Source: a virus. From it: a stretch of 57,563 nt of DNA. A program made the translations under genes and the position numbers. Where the stretch lies: positions 1 to 57,563 of the IMG/VR virus record IMGVR_UViG_3300028598_000002. One strand, 5' to 3'. Shown here piece by piece: positions 21,401 through 29,702 of this stretch (within the stretch, counting starts at the first letter, position 1; each line of letters starts with the position of its first letter). The notes under the pieces are model-generated. The model made no database searches. It saw nothing but the letters and a program-made list of their open reading frames with translations, and was not told where the DNA came from.

Positions 21401-22544
21401 TCCATTGGCCGACACTTTCATCCCACATGCCTGCGATAACGCCATCTGATCCAAACTGTACATCGCCGGGGGCAGTCGGATGGTTCTGTCCATACATGGC
21501 GACCTGACCGCCTTCGTTGAAGTCAGCACCACCAGCAAGAGTCAATCCACCAATAGTTCCGACTCGCGTTATCTTCGGAAAGCTGGTAGTGGCCACGCCT
21601 AGCTTGATGTGCGGGGCGGCGTTATTGATATTCAGATTTGCAGCACTGTAGGTTAGCTCCGTACCGCTCCATGTTAGATCAGCAATGCCACCAAACACAC
21701 CAGCGTTATTGAACTGTAATTGAGTATCTGCACCGCCCGGGATACCGGCACCACCGGTATCAGTCAAATCGTAATCAGTACCCGCAGGGTCTGTGTAGAT
21801 CAGCTTCTGATCTGAACTCCGCATCCATATTTCACCCTTAGTAATATCAAGGGGAAAGGCATGGTCAGCACGTTCTTCGAGTCGATAGCCACCATCGCGC
21901 AAATCCAGACCGGTCGCATCGAAGAAAGCCGCGGCAGTATTGTTCGCGAATATCCTTACGCTGGCATCACCCTCGATCCGGAATGAGTCATCAGAATCGA
22001 GGTACGTAATGATGCCTTTGATATCACCAGCTTGCTCGAAGTACAGTCTTGGATCACCAGCGGCAGCGGCGTCTATATGCAGAATCGGGTTACCTAACGG
22101 GCCCGGGCCGAGCGTCAGTTCTCCTAAAGTTATGTTGTATCGTAGGTCTGTAACACCTTCAAAAAGACCGGCATTATTAAACTGGACAGTGGTATCAGCA
22201 CCGCCGATCTTATTCAGTTCGATCTGGTTGGCGAATTCATCCAGAGTACCCATGGTGACTCTGTTTTCCACAACATCATTAGTAGCGAAAGCTTCAGCTG
22301 TTGTACCACCAACAGCTCGGGTCACAGTTAGTACATTTCCTGTTACGTCAGTGACGATAACTACTTCTGATACGAATACCCCCGCAACCTGTTTTTCAAA
22401 TACCGCGTAGAAATATTCAGCACCTGCAATAGGTGGGAAGGTCGAAGCATCATCGACTGTTACTGTTGTATCCGCAGGAGCAACTGGGGCGGCAAATACC
22501 GCTCGCCCAAAATTGACAAACTGCGTGTTACTGGTATTGGGCAT
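15465..22544 (-). CDS. Giant tail fibre (2359 aa) with collar and head-like repeat domains
   Basis: The product is 2359 aa, a mosaic. Residues 1-110 form a beta domain ([15 protein letters not shown] ... [10 protein letters not shown]) that recurs in the 106-aa neighbour and probably attaches the fibre. Repeated units with G-A-D-T-Q-(I/L)-Q-(F/Y)-N follow. A tail collar domain (about 430-590; [27 protein letters not shown]) lies unusually in the middle. A glycine-rich run (about 970-1150) of I-G-N/V-G-x-x-(A/S)-L repeats such as NIGIGNSAG and VAVGYFSG resembles beta-helical heads of trimeric autotransporters. Another shared fibre repeat (about 1860-1980) precedes a C-terminal receptor-like beta domain. 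It is probably the main host-range determinant. Domain borders are estimates. Confidence 0.85.
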   Translation of the reverse strand: MPNTSNTQFVNFGRAVFAAPVAPADTTVTVDDASTFPPIAGAEYFYAVFEKQVAGVFVSEVVIVTDVTGNVLTVTRAVGGTTAEAFATNDVVENRVTMGTLDEFANQIELNKIGGADTTVQFNNAGLFEGVTDLRYNITLGELTLGPGPLGNPILHIDAAAAGDPRLYFEQAGDIKGIITYLDSDDSFRIEGDASVRIFANNTAAAFFDATGLDLRDGGYRLEERADHAFPLDITKGEIWMRSSDQKLIYTDPAGTDYDLTDTGGAGIPGGADTQLQFNNAGVFGGIADLTWSGTELTYSAANLNINNAAPHIKLGVATTSFPKITRVGTIGGLTLAGGADFNEGGQVAMYGQNHPTAPGDVQFGSDGVIAGMWDESVGQWIFYNNTGPAKTQVARTLADTAGGLEVNNLSTGAGFERVLTISDLGGGGGGSLPIGGVIPWTTDTPPTGFLECDGSGVDTTVYAALFAVIGYTYGGAGATFNLPDYRGEFLRGWDNGAGNDPDSGSRTDRGDGTTGDNVGTKQADQLESHRHSFTAQQNIGGFTDNGGAPDQRSTAQGRNTAFTGGNETRPRNVYTMYVIAYMGTGGGGGGQVNTVIGGTNINVDATDPINPIVNLDAAITGTSVNGVTLSTAGAATSYLDETGSYSVPSAAQFGEYQGTFDASIGTFPVTSSQGDWFNCSVAGTVDGQAFIVGDLLIALVDTPSTTTFAGNWTVVPNLAAPPPGADTQVIFNDGGSAFGANANFTYDDATGIFSVGDGTSSMEWQTDQLLLDNAGDIFFEALQGEINLRSGGIGDPTAADPIEAWFNIESLDANRYARIGFDIDNELQIRSEVWGGEIRIYGRDAAGLEGSILTLKADEGAVEFLDDFNTPVIVEGNTGSFGTAAGALIMANGASIYMEEKAAADIDVGGYGQLWVLDGTPNTLWFTDDAGTDFQLGLAGGSGVFTEDANNNLYGASLFAGTGTHNYVAMDGAGASLTTGSDNILLGENAGTALLTSDLNIAIGNNSLNDSGGGILSVGGNVVVGHNTMNSPNLGTAQNNTFVGNNVGAVTMSGASLNTGVGSGALSGMNNGDRNIGIGNSAGSSLSNNDNNTFVGGSSGSTSVLGDENTGIGYLALTQGGERNVAVGYFSGNFGASGDNNVAIGPLAGPATFNLSNRLYIDQSATDTPLIGGNFSTRVATLGTMAFDADQTIGAGQDNFVLTYDQGTGLISLEAATGGGGIGGSIADNQLAVGAATANDIEGSADLTFESGTAKLFMAGTQPTIVLSETGRPLDQKVFRTHVTGSWQERQISTDDQLINIYYEKVQRSGTGVGIQVDDIEWVAQNFITLNTDLVNLGNFAFDADQTVGAGQDNFVLTYDFGTGLISLEAAAGGAAAGSSNQIQYNTLGAFDANPALTFNPTIDQFVVGDAGLSQPEISVSAPVGGIGKHTWRTAGVESAIARWDDTAGQLEFDIPNGTKVMALETGAIELNQPIFILERAASIADRPTYGQLWVDSADEHIKFTTESGVEFDLTDTGGGAPAGADTQIQYNDSGSFGAGPELTYTESGFDRTLTVDATAARNPQIILDQVAGNLGVGSIFFYHAGIQMAGIQFFPTNDILQVGAKVAGSDTTSLLQLLADNVVQQTLNREGTTFERGVRFRQQSIDGFDDELLFGQLYVRDTDPQELVFVDELGAETILNAPAGTFIGGSITDNQIAVGAATANDIEGSANFTYDGSVATITAGDLVLTNAGASQSLRFEDTSRPLDEKNWEFNLNGIEFKLRSANDAYNSFDDLLVAERAAGTTVSSLVLGNTNLNVLTLNAQSTGTINLNAQDINLGNFQFDADQTVGVGQDNFVLTYDFGTGLISLEAVPAGGDVVGPAGATDEAVARYDTATGKLIQDSLVTIDDSGNIATPGTIDGLDVGALDTDLETFSLPASTTISAFGATLIDDADAATARGTLNVDVAGTDNSTNVTLSGTGTYLTLVGQDIQVDPIDLTTDITGDLPVANLNGGTGASATTFWRGDGTWATPVGSGQVDSVVGGTNISVDATDPVNPIVNLDAAITGTSVNGVTLSNAGAATNYLDETGNYSAPAGTPAGIDGQIQFNSAGAFGADPALDWGGANHHLTVGDGTVSSPEVSISASATGNPTLIMDQAAVEVAEIIYVDSANELRVIAHLGDLVLRAADATKLVLSDTADTAIADFQGTNGGILFPRLTTAQRTGLTDVEGLVVYDTDLDSLYQNDGVVWTPVGTSILEYSDYAETEGSTTTTAAAFVNALTLNFTTPAAGDYLIKWYFETKNDTVNSITRTRVQLDAADQAFNDIAIPIGVTVEAPVSGMREVNLTAGAHSLTIDFFPLTGTTGEVRRRRLEVRRLT
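16612..16985 (-). repeat. Fibre repeat, copy D (in the 2359-aa fibre)
   Basis: This block encodes the same [31 protein letters not shown] unit found three times in the adjacent 1099-aa gene and is highly similar to those copies at the DNA level. It shows that modules have moved between the two fibre genes by duplication or recombination. Confidence 0.8.
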
Positions 22545-22864
22545 TAGAAGGTGCCTGAATCAATAAATTCGTCAAGGAACCCGGCAGTGGCGCGAAGCTC
22601 TACCCGGGAACCTAATGCATAATCTTGAGCTATGGTGCCTTCCTCTCCACGAGTCACTGTCAAAGTATCGGTGGAACGCTCAGTCAAGTGGACTACCTCT
22701 TTGACACCGCTAACATCCTCAAGAACAAGAACGGAATATTGAACGCCTGCAATCGGGTTCGGAAAAAACTGGCCTTGTCCGACATCCAATACAATAGTGG
22801 TGTCCGCGGCTAGTATGGGAACTGCCATGGTGCCTGACGCAAAATTGTTATAAATGACCTCCAT
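22544..22864 (-). CDS. Fibre attachment-domain protein (106 aa)
   Basis: The product is 106 aa and matches in pattern the N-terminal domain of the giant fibre next to it: A[11 protein letters not shown], then [23 protein letters not shown] and a final LDEFID. The stop/start overlap (TAATG) couples it to the giant fibre gene. It is probably a free copy of the fibre-docking domain, used as an adaptor or assembly partner. Confidence 0.7.
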   Translation of the reverse strand: MEVIYNNFASGTMAVPILAADTTIVLDVGQGQFFPNPIAGVQYSVLVLEDVSGVKEVVHLTERSTDTLTVTRGEEGTIAQDYALGSRVELRATAGFLDEFIDSGTF

Positions 22865-23160
22865 TAAATCTCCTCCACAACGAACTCAAGTTCGTCCTGC
22901 CAAATTTGTCCGTCAGTAGTTTGAACCGTAACTTCCACTTTATAGCGCTCTCCGTCTTCTCCACCTCCACAAAAGATAACAACTGTTCGAAGTGAGGTAC
23001 CAATACCAGCGCTGTTGATGACGAATGGTGTTGTTGTCACGGGCGTAACAACAGTGCCATTAATCGCGGCTAGTATGTTGGGGTCTTGTAACCTCTCTGT
23101 GTAGTCAATCGTAAACTTACGATTCTCAGCAGGTTGCATGAAAAATCTATCCAGTAACAT
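22864..23160 (-). CDS. Fibre-tail adaptor-like protein (98 aa)
   Basis: The product is 98 aa with the layout F-x-x-Q-P-A-E-N-R-K-F-T-I-D-Y, L-x-D-P-N-I, a central T-V-V-I-F-C-G-G-G-E-D-G-E-R-Y-K-V-E-V-T-V-x-T and a terminal strand. This beta-sandwich style is common in small phage proteins that link fibres to the tail. It lies directly before the fibre genes, which agrees. Confidence 0.6.
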   Translation of the reverse strand: MLLDRFFMQPAENRKFTIDYTERLQDPNILAAINGTVVTPVTTTPFVINSAGIGTSLRTVVIFCGGGEDGERYKVEVTVQTTDGQIWQDELEFVVEEI

Positions 23161-23468
23161 TACGCTGCCTCTTTATCGCAGGAAGGCCATGGCCTTGTAG
23201 GATTAACATCAGGATTGGGGTTAGTGCCTGCTTCATCTGATAATGGATAAGCGTAGGCGGTATCGTGGTACGCACAGGCTGCGATATCCGAATAATAAAT
23301 ACCAACAGCAACGCAGGTACCATCAGGTTCACCAGAATCAATTAATACTGATGACGGATAAAGTATGGTTGTCGGTCCCCAGAAAACAGTGATTAACTGT
23401 ATTTCTTTATCGCACCGCCGCCCCGCTATCGGGGTACAACCAGCAATTATTTTGGAACCAATACTCAT
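23160..23468 (-). CDS. Small Cys-containing virion-region protein
   Basis: The product is 102 aa with five Cys residues spread through the chain, a Gly/Ser-rich middle and a Pro/Asn-rich C-terminus. I do not recognise it. It is coupled by overlap to the genes on both sides in the tail block. Confidence 0.55.
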   Translation of the reverse strand: MSIGSKIIAGCTPIAGRRCDKEIQLITVFWGPTTILYPSSVLIDSGEPDGTCVAVGIYYSDIAACAYHDTAYAYPLSDEAGTNPNPDVNPTRPWPSCDKEAA

Positions 23469-23851
23469 AGCTGAAAGAAAGCACCGCCCGGTCCACCCGG
23501 GGTTAATGCGTAGTCGTTACCAACAGGTTGAAATGTAAAACCGATAACCTCATCCATAAAGGCAATCAAAGAGCCATCTGAAAATCGATACAAAATTGCG
23601 ACTGCAACGGTCAAGGGATCAGTCAGATTGGTATAAACAGAAGGTCCTGCAATAGCGAATCCGTCAGCTACTGATCGTGATGTCAACGTAGAGCCGGGAT
23701 CTATTTGGGGTCCTGCAAGCTCTGAAATATTGACATGCAGCGGATCATAGATCGTCGTTGCGTCATACAATGCCACACGAATATCATCAACAAGCCAATT
23801 AAGCTGCTTCGTTAATATTAACTCCTTGAAATTAAAGTACAGTGCATTCAA
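23465..23851 (-). CDS. Virion structural protein (128 aa), tail/neck block
   Basis: The product is 128 aa, predicted beta-rich, with V-D-D-I-R-V-A-L-Y-D near residue 22 and a Gly-rich C-terminus (GGPGGAFFQL). Similar small proteins with the D-I-R-(V/A)-x-L-Y-D motif are found in the structural blocks of many phages. The TTG start overlaps the previous stop (TTGA), so the unusual codon is decided by coupling. Confidence 0.6.
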   Translation of the reverse strand: MNALYFNFKELILTKQLNWLVDDIRVALYDATTIYDPLHVNISELAGPQIDPGSTLTSRSVADGFAIAGPSVYTNLTDPLTVAVAILYRFSDGSLIAFMDEVIGFTFQPVGNDYALTPGGPGGAFFQL

Positions 23852-24516
23852 ATGAACGAGTCCCCAATACGCTGCTTAGCAAAATCTGGAAACGCCCAAG
23901 CCTGAGCGTCAGTAAATTTACCATCGGCAATTGCACGAGCACGTTTGATGTGGTTTCGAAATTTCCTAGCATGCATCGTACCCATCGAAGGATTACTCCA
24001 TGGCTTCGATATCATCATCATGCACTTACCACAAACACCATCAATAAGGGCTTCCCGCCAGTGCGTCCAGAAAACTTCAGGCAGGCGGATATTAGGGCCC
24101 AGAGGGATGATCGATACATCCGCTAAATAAGCATCATCCCAGTCTTGTGTTGGTATCGGATTAAGAGAAATACACCCCGGTGCCTCCATAATATACGCAG
24201 TGGGTTGGTCACCAGTTGGGCGCAAATATGGGATTGAGGCACCGGGCGTCAGTAGTTTATTAGTACTCGGGTTAGAACTAAAGGTTAATGCATAAACATA
24301 ACCAATCCGAGTATTACCCGGTAGCGGGTCAAGGAAGATTTTAGGGTTATCCGCTTTGCTACTTAAGGGACCTATAATCTCAACCCATGCACGGCCATCC
24401 TCACAGAATTCACGTAAGGTTGAAGCGAACATGACCAGTAAAAATTCTTCAGTTATCCCCGGCAGCATAGGCATCAGGTACTGGAACCAATCCTCTGGTT
24501 GGTACTGCTTACTCAT
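23848..24516 (-). CDS. Head-tail/tail adaptor-region protein (222 aa)
   Basis: The product is 222 aa. The C-terminal half has F-W-T-H-W-R-E-A-L-I-D-G-V-C-G-K, then K-P-W-S-N-P and a basic helix R-N-H-I-K-R-A-R-A-I-A-D-G-K. The FW..WREALIDGV-G...KPW-NP layout recurs in a family of phage tail or neck proteins with no named enzyme activity. It lies after the probable connector and before the fibre adaptors; an adaptor in the tail is likely. The ATG overlaps the previous TGA. Confidence 0.6.
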   Translation of the reverse strand: MSKQYQPEDWFQYLMPMLPGITEEFLLVMFASTLREFCEDGRAWVEIIGPLSSKADNPKIFLDPLPGNTRIGYVYALTFSSNPSTNKLLTPGASIPYLRPTGDQPTAYIMEAPGCISLNPIPTQDWDDAYLADVSIIPLGPNIRLPEVFWTHWREALIDGVCGKCMMMISKPWSNPSMGTMHARKFRNHIKRARAIADGKFTDAQAWAFPDFAKQRIGDSFI

Positions 24517-24878
24517 CGGCTAAGGCTCCTCGACTCAGTATTGTCAGAACCAAAAGCCCGTAACAGTAAAGCAGCACGACCGTCTACGGTGTACTCGTCG
24601 TCTTTGAGTTCAGCATAACCAGCGACAAAATAGATTAAACCCTGATAGAACATCGGGTTGATAGGGATGTTTGCTGCGAGATCCCCGGGCGTGTCATCAT
24701 ATTCAGGCAGGTCAACGCCGTATTGACCAAGCCACGCATCAGGGCGAATACGTTTTAATTCATAAAGGGAATTATTGAGGAAGCTCAATAAATCCAACGT
24801 AGGATTGCGGTATGGCTCTACCTCATCCTGTAATATCCTACGGGCTCCTGCAATGATTTGTTCAACTGTTTTCGGCAC
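24513..24878 (-). CDS. Head-tail connector/adaptor candidate
   Basis: The product is about 121 aa if started at the GTG at 24878, which has a GAGGGA box ten bases upstream; a TTG at 24896 is the longer alternative and would overlap the previous gene by 35 nt. The pattern I-I-A-G-A-R-R-I-L-Q-D-E-V-E-P-Y-R-N-P, L-L-S-F-L-N-N-S-L-Y-E-L-K-R-I-R-P-D-A-W and a helical end fits the small helical adaptor family annotated as DUF6682, found beside capsid genes. It is a good candidate for the ring that joins portal to tail. Confidence 0.6.
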   Translation of the reverse strand: MPKTVEQIIAGARRILQDEVEPYRNPTLDLLSFLNNSLYELKRIRPDAWLGQYGVDLPEYDDTPGDLAANIPINPMFYQGLIYFVAGYAELKDDEYTVDGRAALLLRAFGSDNTESRSLSR

Positions 24879-25194
24879 CTGAATCAATTCCCTCAAGTAT
24901 AGCGTCTAATTCTTCTTCAGAATCAGCGACTACGGGTTTACTTGGGGGTTTGCGACTTGCAGCCTTCTTCTTTGGAGCAGCCTTCTGGGGAGCGGCCTTT
25001 TTCTTAGCGGACGCTGCCTTCTTTTTCGAAGGTGCCTTCTTGGTAGAAGGTTTTGGCTTATCTTCGGGCTTGGCTTCCTGCGGCTTAGACAGATCCAGCT
25101 CGACGACTTCCATTTTTGGGTTTGTTGCCAGTACTGCGTTATACCCAAAAATAGTGCCACATTCTCTTTTTCGCAACCATTTTTGTTTAGCCAT
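24862..25194 (-). CDS. Lys/Ala-rich histone H1-like tailed small protein
   Basis: The start chosen is the ATG at 25194 (MAKQKW), preceded by GAGAG; an upstream in-frame start at 25221 falls inside the hairpin behind the capsid gene. The 110-aa product has a short globular N-terminus, then repeated K-K-A-A/K-K-K-A-A segments (about 50-90) like histone H1 tails, then an acidic end (DSEEELDAILEG). It follows the major capsid gene, so it may coat or condense packaged DNA or decorate the head. Function is inferred from composition only. Confidence 0.6.
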   Translation of the reverse strand: MAKQKWLRKRECGTIFGYNAVLATNPKMEVVELDLSKPQEAKPEDKPKPSTKKAPSKKKAASAKKKAAPQKAAPKKKAASRKPPSKPVVADSEEELDAILEGIDSGAENS

Positions 25195-25210
25195 TTTTCT
25201 CTCGTAAAGA

Positions 25211-25233
25211 GCTGGGGCCACTATAGCCCCAGC
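25211..25233 (-). terminator. Hairpin downstream of the major capsid gene
   Basis: An 8-bp perfect stem, GCTGGGGC/GCCCCAGC with a 7-nt loop, lies 23 bp beyond the capsid stop codon. On the minus strand it is followed by TCTTTAC, a weak U-rich run. T7-like phages commonly have a leaky terminator just after the capsid gene, so partial termination that keeps capsid expression above that of downstream genes is likely. Confidence 0.65.
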
Positions 25234-25255
25234 GTCTTATTACATCAACTACCGA

Positions 25256-26260
25256 TTAGCCTTTGGCAGCGTACAACAGCGCGAGAGCAGTTCCGTCAGT
25301 TACTTTGTAACCGTAGACTTGCAGACCACGCATGATGGTACCAAAAGTGCGTTCTGCACGGATAGTTTCCATCTTTGTCAGCTGTGAGGCGAATGTCAGA
25401 CCGTGGCTGTGACCGGCGAAAATGCTTGTAGCATTATCAGCTGGACCGGAGAACGGCAACAGGTTTGACGCATAAAGGGTGAAACGGTCAATCATACCGA
25501 GGCGACCATTACGCAGCATAGTCATGCCATCGCCAGTCAGGGATGCATCACGCAGCTCGGAAGCTTTGATCATTGCAGCAGCCCATGCCGGGAGAATCAA
25601 CCAGCGTCCCTGCTCAGGGATATTGGCTTCATCAAGGATCTGACCCAGACGCAGGATCGCGTCAACGATATCGACGTTAGTACCCGGGGTAGCACCTTTC
25701 GGTACCAGCAACAGAGGCGTACCAGCAACACCAACATCGATGTCACCAGAAATGCGGCCAGCTGTCAGCCCTTGGTTACCCGAGTTACCGACAGGTGCCG
25801 GTGCTGGGTAGTTAGTGATGATATCAGCAGCGATATTGCCGAGAACATCAGTGTCGATAGCGATCTTCATTTGCTCGGAAGCATCATCAGACCACATGCC
25901 AAGCAGGTTCAAATCCGCTTGGGTCTCCATGACATCATCAACGATAGCCGCGAAATACTTACCTTTATCGATAAGCAGATCGACGAGGTTTGAAGAAGGA
26001 CGTTCAACATCAATGTCCTGATCAGCCTCGTAGTTGTTGATGGTCAGCGTTGGCTTGGTACGAATATTGACGGTGTCGCCTTGATTCGCAATTTCGCCAG
26101 CGTAATCAGTGTTAGCAATAGCAGCCAACACGGTTGCATCGTAGAACTTCTCGATGAGTTTTCCGGACCATAGGGCCGGGATGAAAATACCCGTATACGC
26201 GGGTGCGGCAACTGGGCCTGCTCCACCGGGATACGGGGTTGCGCTTACTGGATAAGCCAT
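25256..26260 (-). CDS. Major capsid protein
   Basis: The product is 334 aa with the layout of HK97-fold major capsid proteins of T7-like and related podoviruses: an N-terminal arm ending in F-I-P-A-L-W-S-G-K-L-I-E-K-F-Y, then G-D-T-V-N-I-R-T, and a C-terminal A-G-H-S-H-G-L-T-F-A and F-G-T-I-M-R-G-L-Q-V-Y-G-Y segment close to the end. The strong SD (GGAG), the place after the scaffold and the hairpin behind it all fit the most highly expressed late gene. Confidence 0.85.
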   Translation of the reverse strand: MAYPVSATPYPGGAGPVAAPAYTGIFIPALWSGKLIEKFYDATVLAAIANTDYAGEIANQGDTVNIRTKPTLTINNYEADQDIDVERPSSNLVDLLIDKGKYFAAIVDDVMETQADLNLLGMWSDDASEQMKIAIDTDVLGNIAADIITNYPAPAPVGNSGNQGLTAGRISGDIDVGVAGTPLLLVPKGATPGTNVDIVDAILRLGQILDEANIPEQGRWLILPAWAAAMIKASELRDASLTGDGMTMLRNGRLGMIDRFTLYASNLLPFSGPADNATSIFAGHSHGLTFASQLTKMETIRAERTFGTIMRGLQVYGYKVTDGTALALLYAAKG

Positions 26261-26283
26261 GACATATATCTCCTAAAAAACAG

Positions 26284-27381
26284 TTATTGCCCGATCAGGA
26301 TTCTCCCCTGAGTCAGAGCAGCTTGTATTTCCGCTTCAGTCGCCTTGTATTCATCCTGACGACCTTTATACATGCCCTTTCGGGCATCCTCGTAGAATTT
26401 GCCGATTTCCGACTCCTTCCACTGACGGCCTGTTTCTTGAATATTGTCAGCCCCACCACTCGCGCCTAAGCCCGGTGATGCTAGCGTTTCCAGAGTAACC
26501 GCGGGTTGGCGTGCTGGTTCAGCCACCTCAGTTTCTTCAGTGTTCGCTGCGGGTTGCAGTGCTGCATTTTCTTTCAAAAAGCCCTTAAAGAACAGAATAA
26601 CCCTTTCGGTATCATTTTGCTCAAATGCTCTCGTGAGCAACAGTTTGCGGGGAACTCCCGCATACACATCTTCCTCGCCAAGCCAGTTTAAAAAGTCAGG
26701 ACTTGTGTTAACCTGCTTCCAGTTAGGCACGGCACCGGCTAATGCGGTGTACAACTTGCCTCGGACATCAGCTTCTTGCTGCTGCCCTACGCTTCCGACA
26801 ACCTCTTTCAAGGTCTCGTTTTCTCTCCGAAGCTCTGCCAGTTGCCCAGCTACGGCTTCAGTTGCGGCCCGCTTGATTACATCAATCATGTCGGGTCCAT
26901 AATCTGCGATTTCTTCCGAAGTCAGCAGGTTCTCTACTGCTGCATCCATATCACCACTGGGTGATTCGACTTCTCCGGTTTGCGAGCCTTTCATGCCCTG
27001 CAAATTCGCCAACATTCCTTCGAGTGCTTCCACTCGTCCTGTCAGCTCAGCATTAGCACGCTTCTCGGAATTATACATTCCTTGGAGTGTTTTATACTTA
27101 TGCTCAAATTCAGCAGCTTGAACCGCTGGGTCTACACCCAGTTCAGTCGGCTCAGGCTGCTCGTGCTCTTCGGTCGTGACGATCTCATCGGCTTTGGGCG
27201 TTTCAGCCTCAAAGTCTAGGCTCTTGTCTACAGGTTCCTGTACTTCTTCGGTTTCACCTTCAGCTTTGTTTTCCACGACTTCAAGTTGTGGATTTTCCGC
27301 TTGTTTCCGCTCAGCTTCAATTTCAGCCGCAATTCTGTCGGCTTCTTCTATCTGATCTTGGACCTGCTTTGGCAATGCCAT
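26284..27381 (-). CDS. Scaffolding protein
   Basis: The product is 365 aa, very rich in Glu, Gln, Ala and Lys. The N-terminal 90 residues are acidic and disordered, a long coiled coil follows (about 88-135; heptads around LQGMYNSEKRANAELTGRVE), and the C-terminus is helical and basic. This is the usual make-up of a phage scaffold that guides capsid assembly and then leaves the prohead. The location directly before the major capsid gene supports the call. Confidence 0.8.
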   Translation of the reverse strand: MALPKQVQDQIEEADRIAAEIEAERKQAENPQLEVVENKAEGETEEVQEPVDKSLDFEAETPKADEIVTTEEHEQPEPTELGVDPAVQAAEFEHKYKTLQGMYNSEKRANAELTGRVEALEGMLANLQGMKGSQTGEVESPSGDMDAAVENLLTSEEIADYGPDMIDVIKRAATEAVAGQLAELRRENETLKEVVGSVGQQQEADVRGKLYTALAGAVPNWKQVNTSPDFLNWLGEEDVYAGVPRKLLLTRAFEQNDTERVILFFKGFLKENAALQPAANTEETEVAEPARQPAVTLETLASPGLGASGGADNIQETGRQWKESEIGKFYEDARKGMYKGRQDEYKATEAEIQAALTQGRILIGQ

Positions 27382-27387
27382 ATTTTA

Positions 27388-27612
27388 CTACCCACGCGGT
27401 TTTGCTATTGAATCGGCTTTACCTATCCCACGCATAATCTCGGTAACGCCTCTGGCAATCCCTCGGTTTACATCGGCTATATCACCCGGGCCGTATAAAC
27501 TGAATTCAATCGCCTCGTGTCGGTAGGCATTGATGGCTTCCATAAGCAGCTTGAAATCTGCACTATGGGAGATACGCATCACCGCCTCCGCTTGCTCAAC
27601 CGTTAGTTTCAA
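27388..27612 (-). CDS. Small helical protein of the head block
   Basis: The product is 74 aa, predicted helical (MKLTVEQAEAVMRISHSADFK at the start). It has a TTG start preceded by a weak SD. It lies between small head genes and the scaffold gene and is probably a minor head or assembly factor. Not recognised. Confidence 0.55.
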   Translation of the reverse strand: MKLTVEQAEAVMRISHSADFKLLMEAINAYRHEAIEFSLYGPGDIADVNRGIARGVTEIMRGIGKADSIAKPRG

Positions 27613-27615
27613 CGG

Positions 27616-27864
27616 CTATGGTCTCCGACTACGATATCTCGAAATCGGGTAACTCAAACTCATACAGTCAGAACAACGTGCAAAGGACGATGTCCCCGGC
27701 TTGCTGTACTGGTTCATGCGAGTACGTTCCGCATCACCGATGAGGTTTTGATTTTCGTAAAAGCCCGTGTCTCTCTGGTTCGAGAGTTTCATGCCGTTGA
27801 TTTTACGGGCACCGGGGGCTTTTCCCATTTGGCCTTGCTTGACGAAACTGGAGTTTCCGTACAT
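27616..27864 (-). CDS. Small basic protein of the head block
   Basis: The product is 82 aa, rich in Gly, Ser, Arg and Asn, with a C-S-D-C motif near 64-67 and a basic tail ending SRYRSRRP. It is predicted largely disordered. It may bind nucleic acid or decorate the virion; not recognised. Confidence 0.5.
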   Translation of the reverse strand: MYGNSSFVKQGQMGKAPGARKINGMKLSNQRDTGFYENQNLIGDAERTRMNQYSKPGTSSFARCSDCMSLSYPISRYRSRRP

Positions 27865-27868
27865 GGCT

Positions 27869-28105
27869 CTAACTCGGTAGGCCGTTCAGGTTAGAGAACA
27901 TACCGCCATACCCGGGGTTTTTCTCATAGTCTTCCGCAGCAGGCGATTTACCATTGCCTTTTTGCAGATGACATTTAACCGTTCCAGTGTCATCTTTCTT
28001 GGTTGGCATGCCACCGGGATACTTAGTGCCATTACCAGAGGGCCAGCCACCGATTGAGTTCAGCTTGCCCTGACCGGATTTTGAAGGATACATTTCGTAT
28101 GCCAT
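27869..28105 (-). CDS. Small Gly/Lys-rich protein of the head block
   Basis: The start chosen is the ATG at 28105 (MAYEMY), with AAGGAG eleven bases upstream; longer in-frame starts overlap the previous gene and have no SD. The product is 78 aa, rich in Gly, Lys, Asn and Pro, and looks disordered. It lies 11 nt after the previous gene. Not recognised. Confidence 0.55.
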   Translation of the reverse strand: MAYEMYPSKSGQGKLNSIGGWPSGNGTKYPGGMPTKKDDTGTVKCHLQKGNGKSPAAEDYEKNPGYGGMFSNLNGLPS

Positions 28106-28116
28106 GAGGAGACTCC

Positions 28117-28350
28117 TTATCGGACAGCAACAGACGACCGGCGTGGACCGGGGCCGGGAGCAGAGCCGTAAGCTTCGCAACCATTAACGATATAATTACC
28201 GTTGGGGTTTGCGCCCTTGAGGGGGTTAAATGGACCCATGCCCAGATCGCCCGGGCCAGAGACCGAGACAGCACGGGTAGTTTCGCCCTTTGATACACAC
28301 AAGGGTTTACCAGTAAGTTTTTGAAGTTCTGAATTAATGTAGCCAGCCAT
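28117..28350 (-). CDS. Small Gly-rich protein of the head block
   Basis: The product is 77 aa with a short helical N-terminus (MAGYINSELQKLTGK) and a Gly/Pro/Asn-rich C-terminus. A strong SD lies before the ATG. It lies between the tandem-pair genes and other small head genes. Not recognised. Confidence 0.55.
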   Translation of the reverse strand: MAGYINSELQKLTGKPLCVSKGETTRAVSVSGPGDLGMGPFNPLKGANPNGNYIVNGCEAYGSAPGPGPRRSSVAVR

Positions 28351-28425
28351 GATCTCTCTCCGAGTTAATATTAACTGCTTGACAGTAAGTGTAACTTTAC
28401 TGCTGTTGAGGTGTTGATGTCAATG

Positions 28426-28908
28426 TTACCCGCCACCACCAGCAGTACCCCAATTGATACAAATCGGAATCTGATTGCCAACTTCAGATTCCAAGTAATT
28501 CTCAAGACCAACATCGAGTACATCGGGCGTATAATCACCGTTACCGGGATTCCATCCCCACTCAACTTCGGGGTATGTACCGAAAGTTATTAACAGACTC
28601 CTACCTGCACCGGAAGGAATCTCTGAATTGCCATTCATGTCCATAACACCCGCACCATTGTTGAGACCAAAAATGACTATCTCGAATATGGTCGCACCGT
28701 TAATCGTTGGTGGAACCATCGCCCCGTATGATCCACTTTGATAACCTACATTGTTACCAGACTGCCCAACCGTCATGACACCGTTATAGGGATCACACCC
28801 AACTGGTGGTTGAACACCACCATTATAATCAATCGGCTGACCATCCCACCCAGAGGAATCAACACCACCGAATTCCCTTCTACCTCGCTGGGATCTGTTC
28901 GTACCCAA
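28426..28908 (-). CDS. Tandem-pair virion protein B (shares the N-terminus with its neighbour)
   Basis: The product is 160 aa. The first 28 residues (from MGTNRSQRGRREF through the SSGWDGQPIDYN part) are identical, save one residue, to those of the gene immediately upstream; the rest is unrelated in sequence and beta-rich, ending in WGTAGGGG. The start codon is TTG, directly after the upstream TAA. The shared N-terminus looks like a docking tag that places different C-terminal domains on the same virion site. Minor capsid decoration is the best guess. Confidence 0.6.
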   Translation of the reverse strand: MGTNRSQRGRREFGGVDSSGWDGQPIDYNGGVQPPVGCDPYNGVMTVGQSGNNVGYQSGSYGAMVPPTINGATIFEIVIFGLNNGAGVMDMNGNSEIPSGAGRSLLITFGTYPEVEWGWNPGNGDYTPDVLDVGLENYLESEVGNQIPICINWGTAGGGG

Positions 28909-29433
28909 TTAAAATCCTTCCATCTTAATGTAGACAAAATCCACATCAGAACCAGCAGCGTTGGCAACTGTCATTTGAATACGTTTCCATCGACCACCAC
29001 CGCCGGGATTTTCTTCTATGACGCTATCACTGACACTGTTATACGGTGCTGCGCCGATATACGGACCGGCGTCAGTTGGTTGGCTAACTGGACCATTTTC
29101 AGATCCTTGCCAATCCCAATCAATACCTTCATCACCGGGATCTTGTGTATAGGCAGTCCATGAGGGGCCGGGGAAAACTGGTCGCGTTGGGCCATCATCG
29201 CTGCTGAAATGAGTAACCGTAAATTCACAGAGTGCGGGGTTAATTAGTCCACCACTCAAATTAACGCCAGCATCAAAACCACTACTTACGTTTTGCTCGA
29301 TATCATTGACTGAATCAATGACCGGGGGAAGTAAGGCGGGGCCGGGATTGTAATCAATAGGCTGACCATCCCATCCGGATGAATCAACACCATCGAACTC
29401 TCGTCTCCCTCGCTGGGATCTGTTTGTGCCCAT
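28909..29433 (-). CDS. Tandem-pair virion protein A
   Basis: The product is 174 aa, paralogous over its first 28 residues with the downstream gene. The C-terminal domain (about 40-174) is beta-rich with Trp/Gly/Pro turns (WDWQGSENG, RWKRIQMTV, FVYIKMEGF). It lies after the portal and a small basic gene. The two genes share an N-terminal tag but have different bodies, a pattern that suggests alternative decoration or receptor modules. Confidence 0.6.
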   Translation of the reverse strand: MGTNRSQRGRREFDGVDSSGWDGQPIDYNPGPALLPPVIDSVNDIEQNVSSGFDAGVNLSGGLINPALCEFTVTHFSSDDGPTRPVFPGPSWTAYTQDPGDEGIDWDWQGSENGPVSQPTDAGPYIGAAPYNSVSDSVIEENPGGGGRWKRIQMTVANAAGSDVDFVYIKMEGF

Positions 29434-29435
29434 GA

Positions 29436-29702
29436 TTAACCGCCCGCTTCTTTAATCTGCTTGTCTCTCCAGCGCTTCCGGTTCTTACCGTAGGTTTCCG
29501 TGGCTTCCTGCCGGGAATCTTTCTTACCGGAATCGTTCAAGAATTTATCCGTGATATTTTTATTCACGAACTTCGCAACCTCGTTGACGGGTTTCAGCAC
29601 TTTGAGAATAACGTCTGTGCTGGTGGTTTTCTTTTTCTTGGCCTCACCACCGCTAGCCATTTTCATGCGCGAGGATGATTTCTTTTTCATATATGGATTC
29701 AT
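29436..29702 (-). CDS. Small Lys-rich protein after the portal
   Basis: The product is 88 aa and strongly basic (MNPYMKKKSSSRMKM at the start, RKRWRDKQIK near the end). The ATG overlaps the portal stop. It may bind packaged DNA or assist portal assembly; nothing further is visible. Confidence 0.55.
   Translation of the reverse strand: MNPYMKKKSSSRMKMASGGEAKKKKTTSTDVILKVLKPVNEVAKFVNKNITDKFLNDSGKKDSRQEATETYGKNRKRWRDKQIKEAGG

Noticed and set aside
15465-22544. Long plus-strand frames inside the giant fibre gene
   Set aside because: They are antisense to a continuous 2359-aa frame with recognisable domains, follow its low-complexity repeats, and lack SD sequences.
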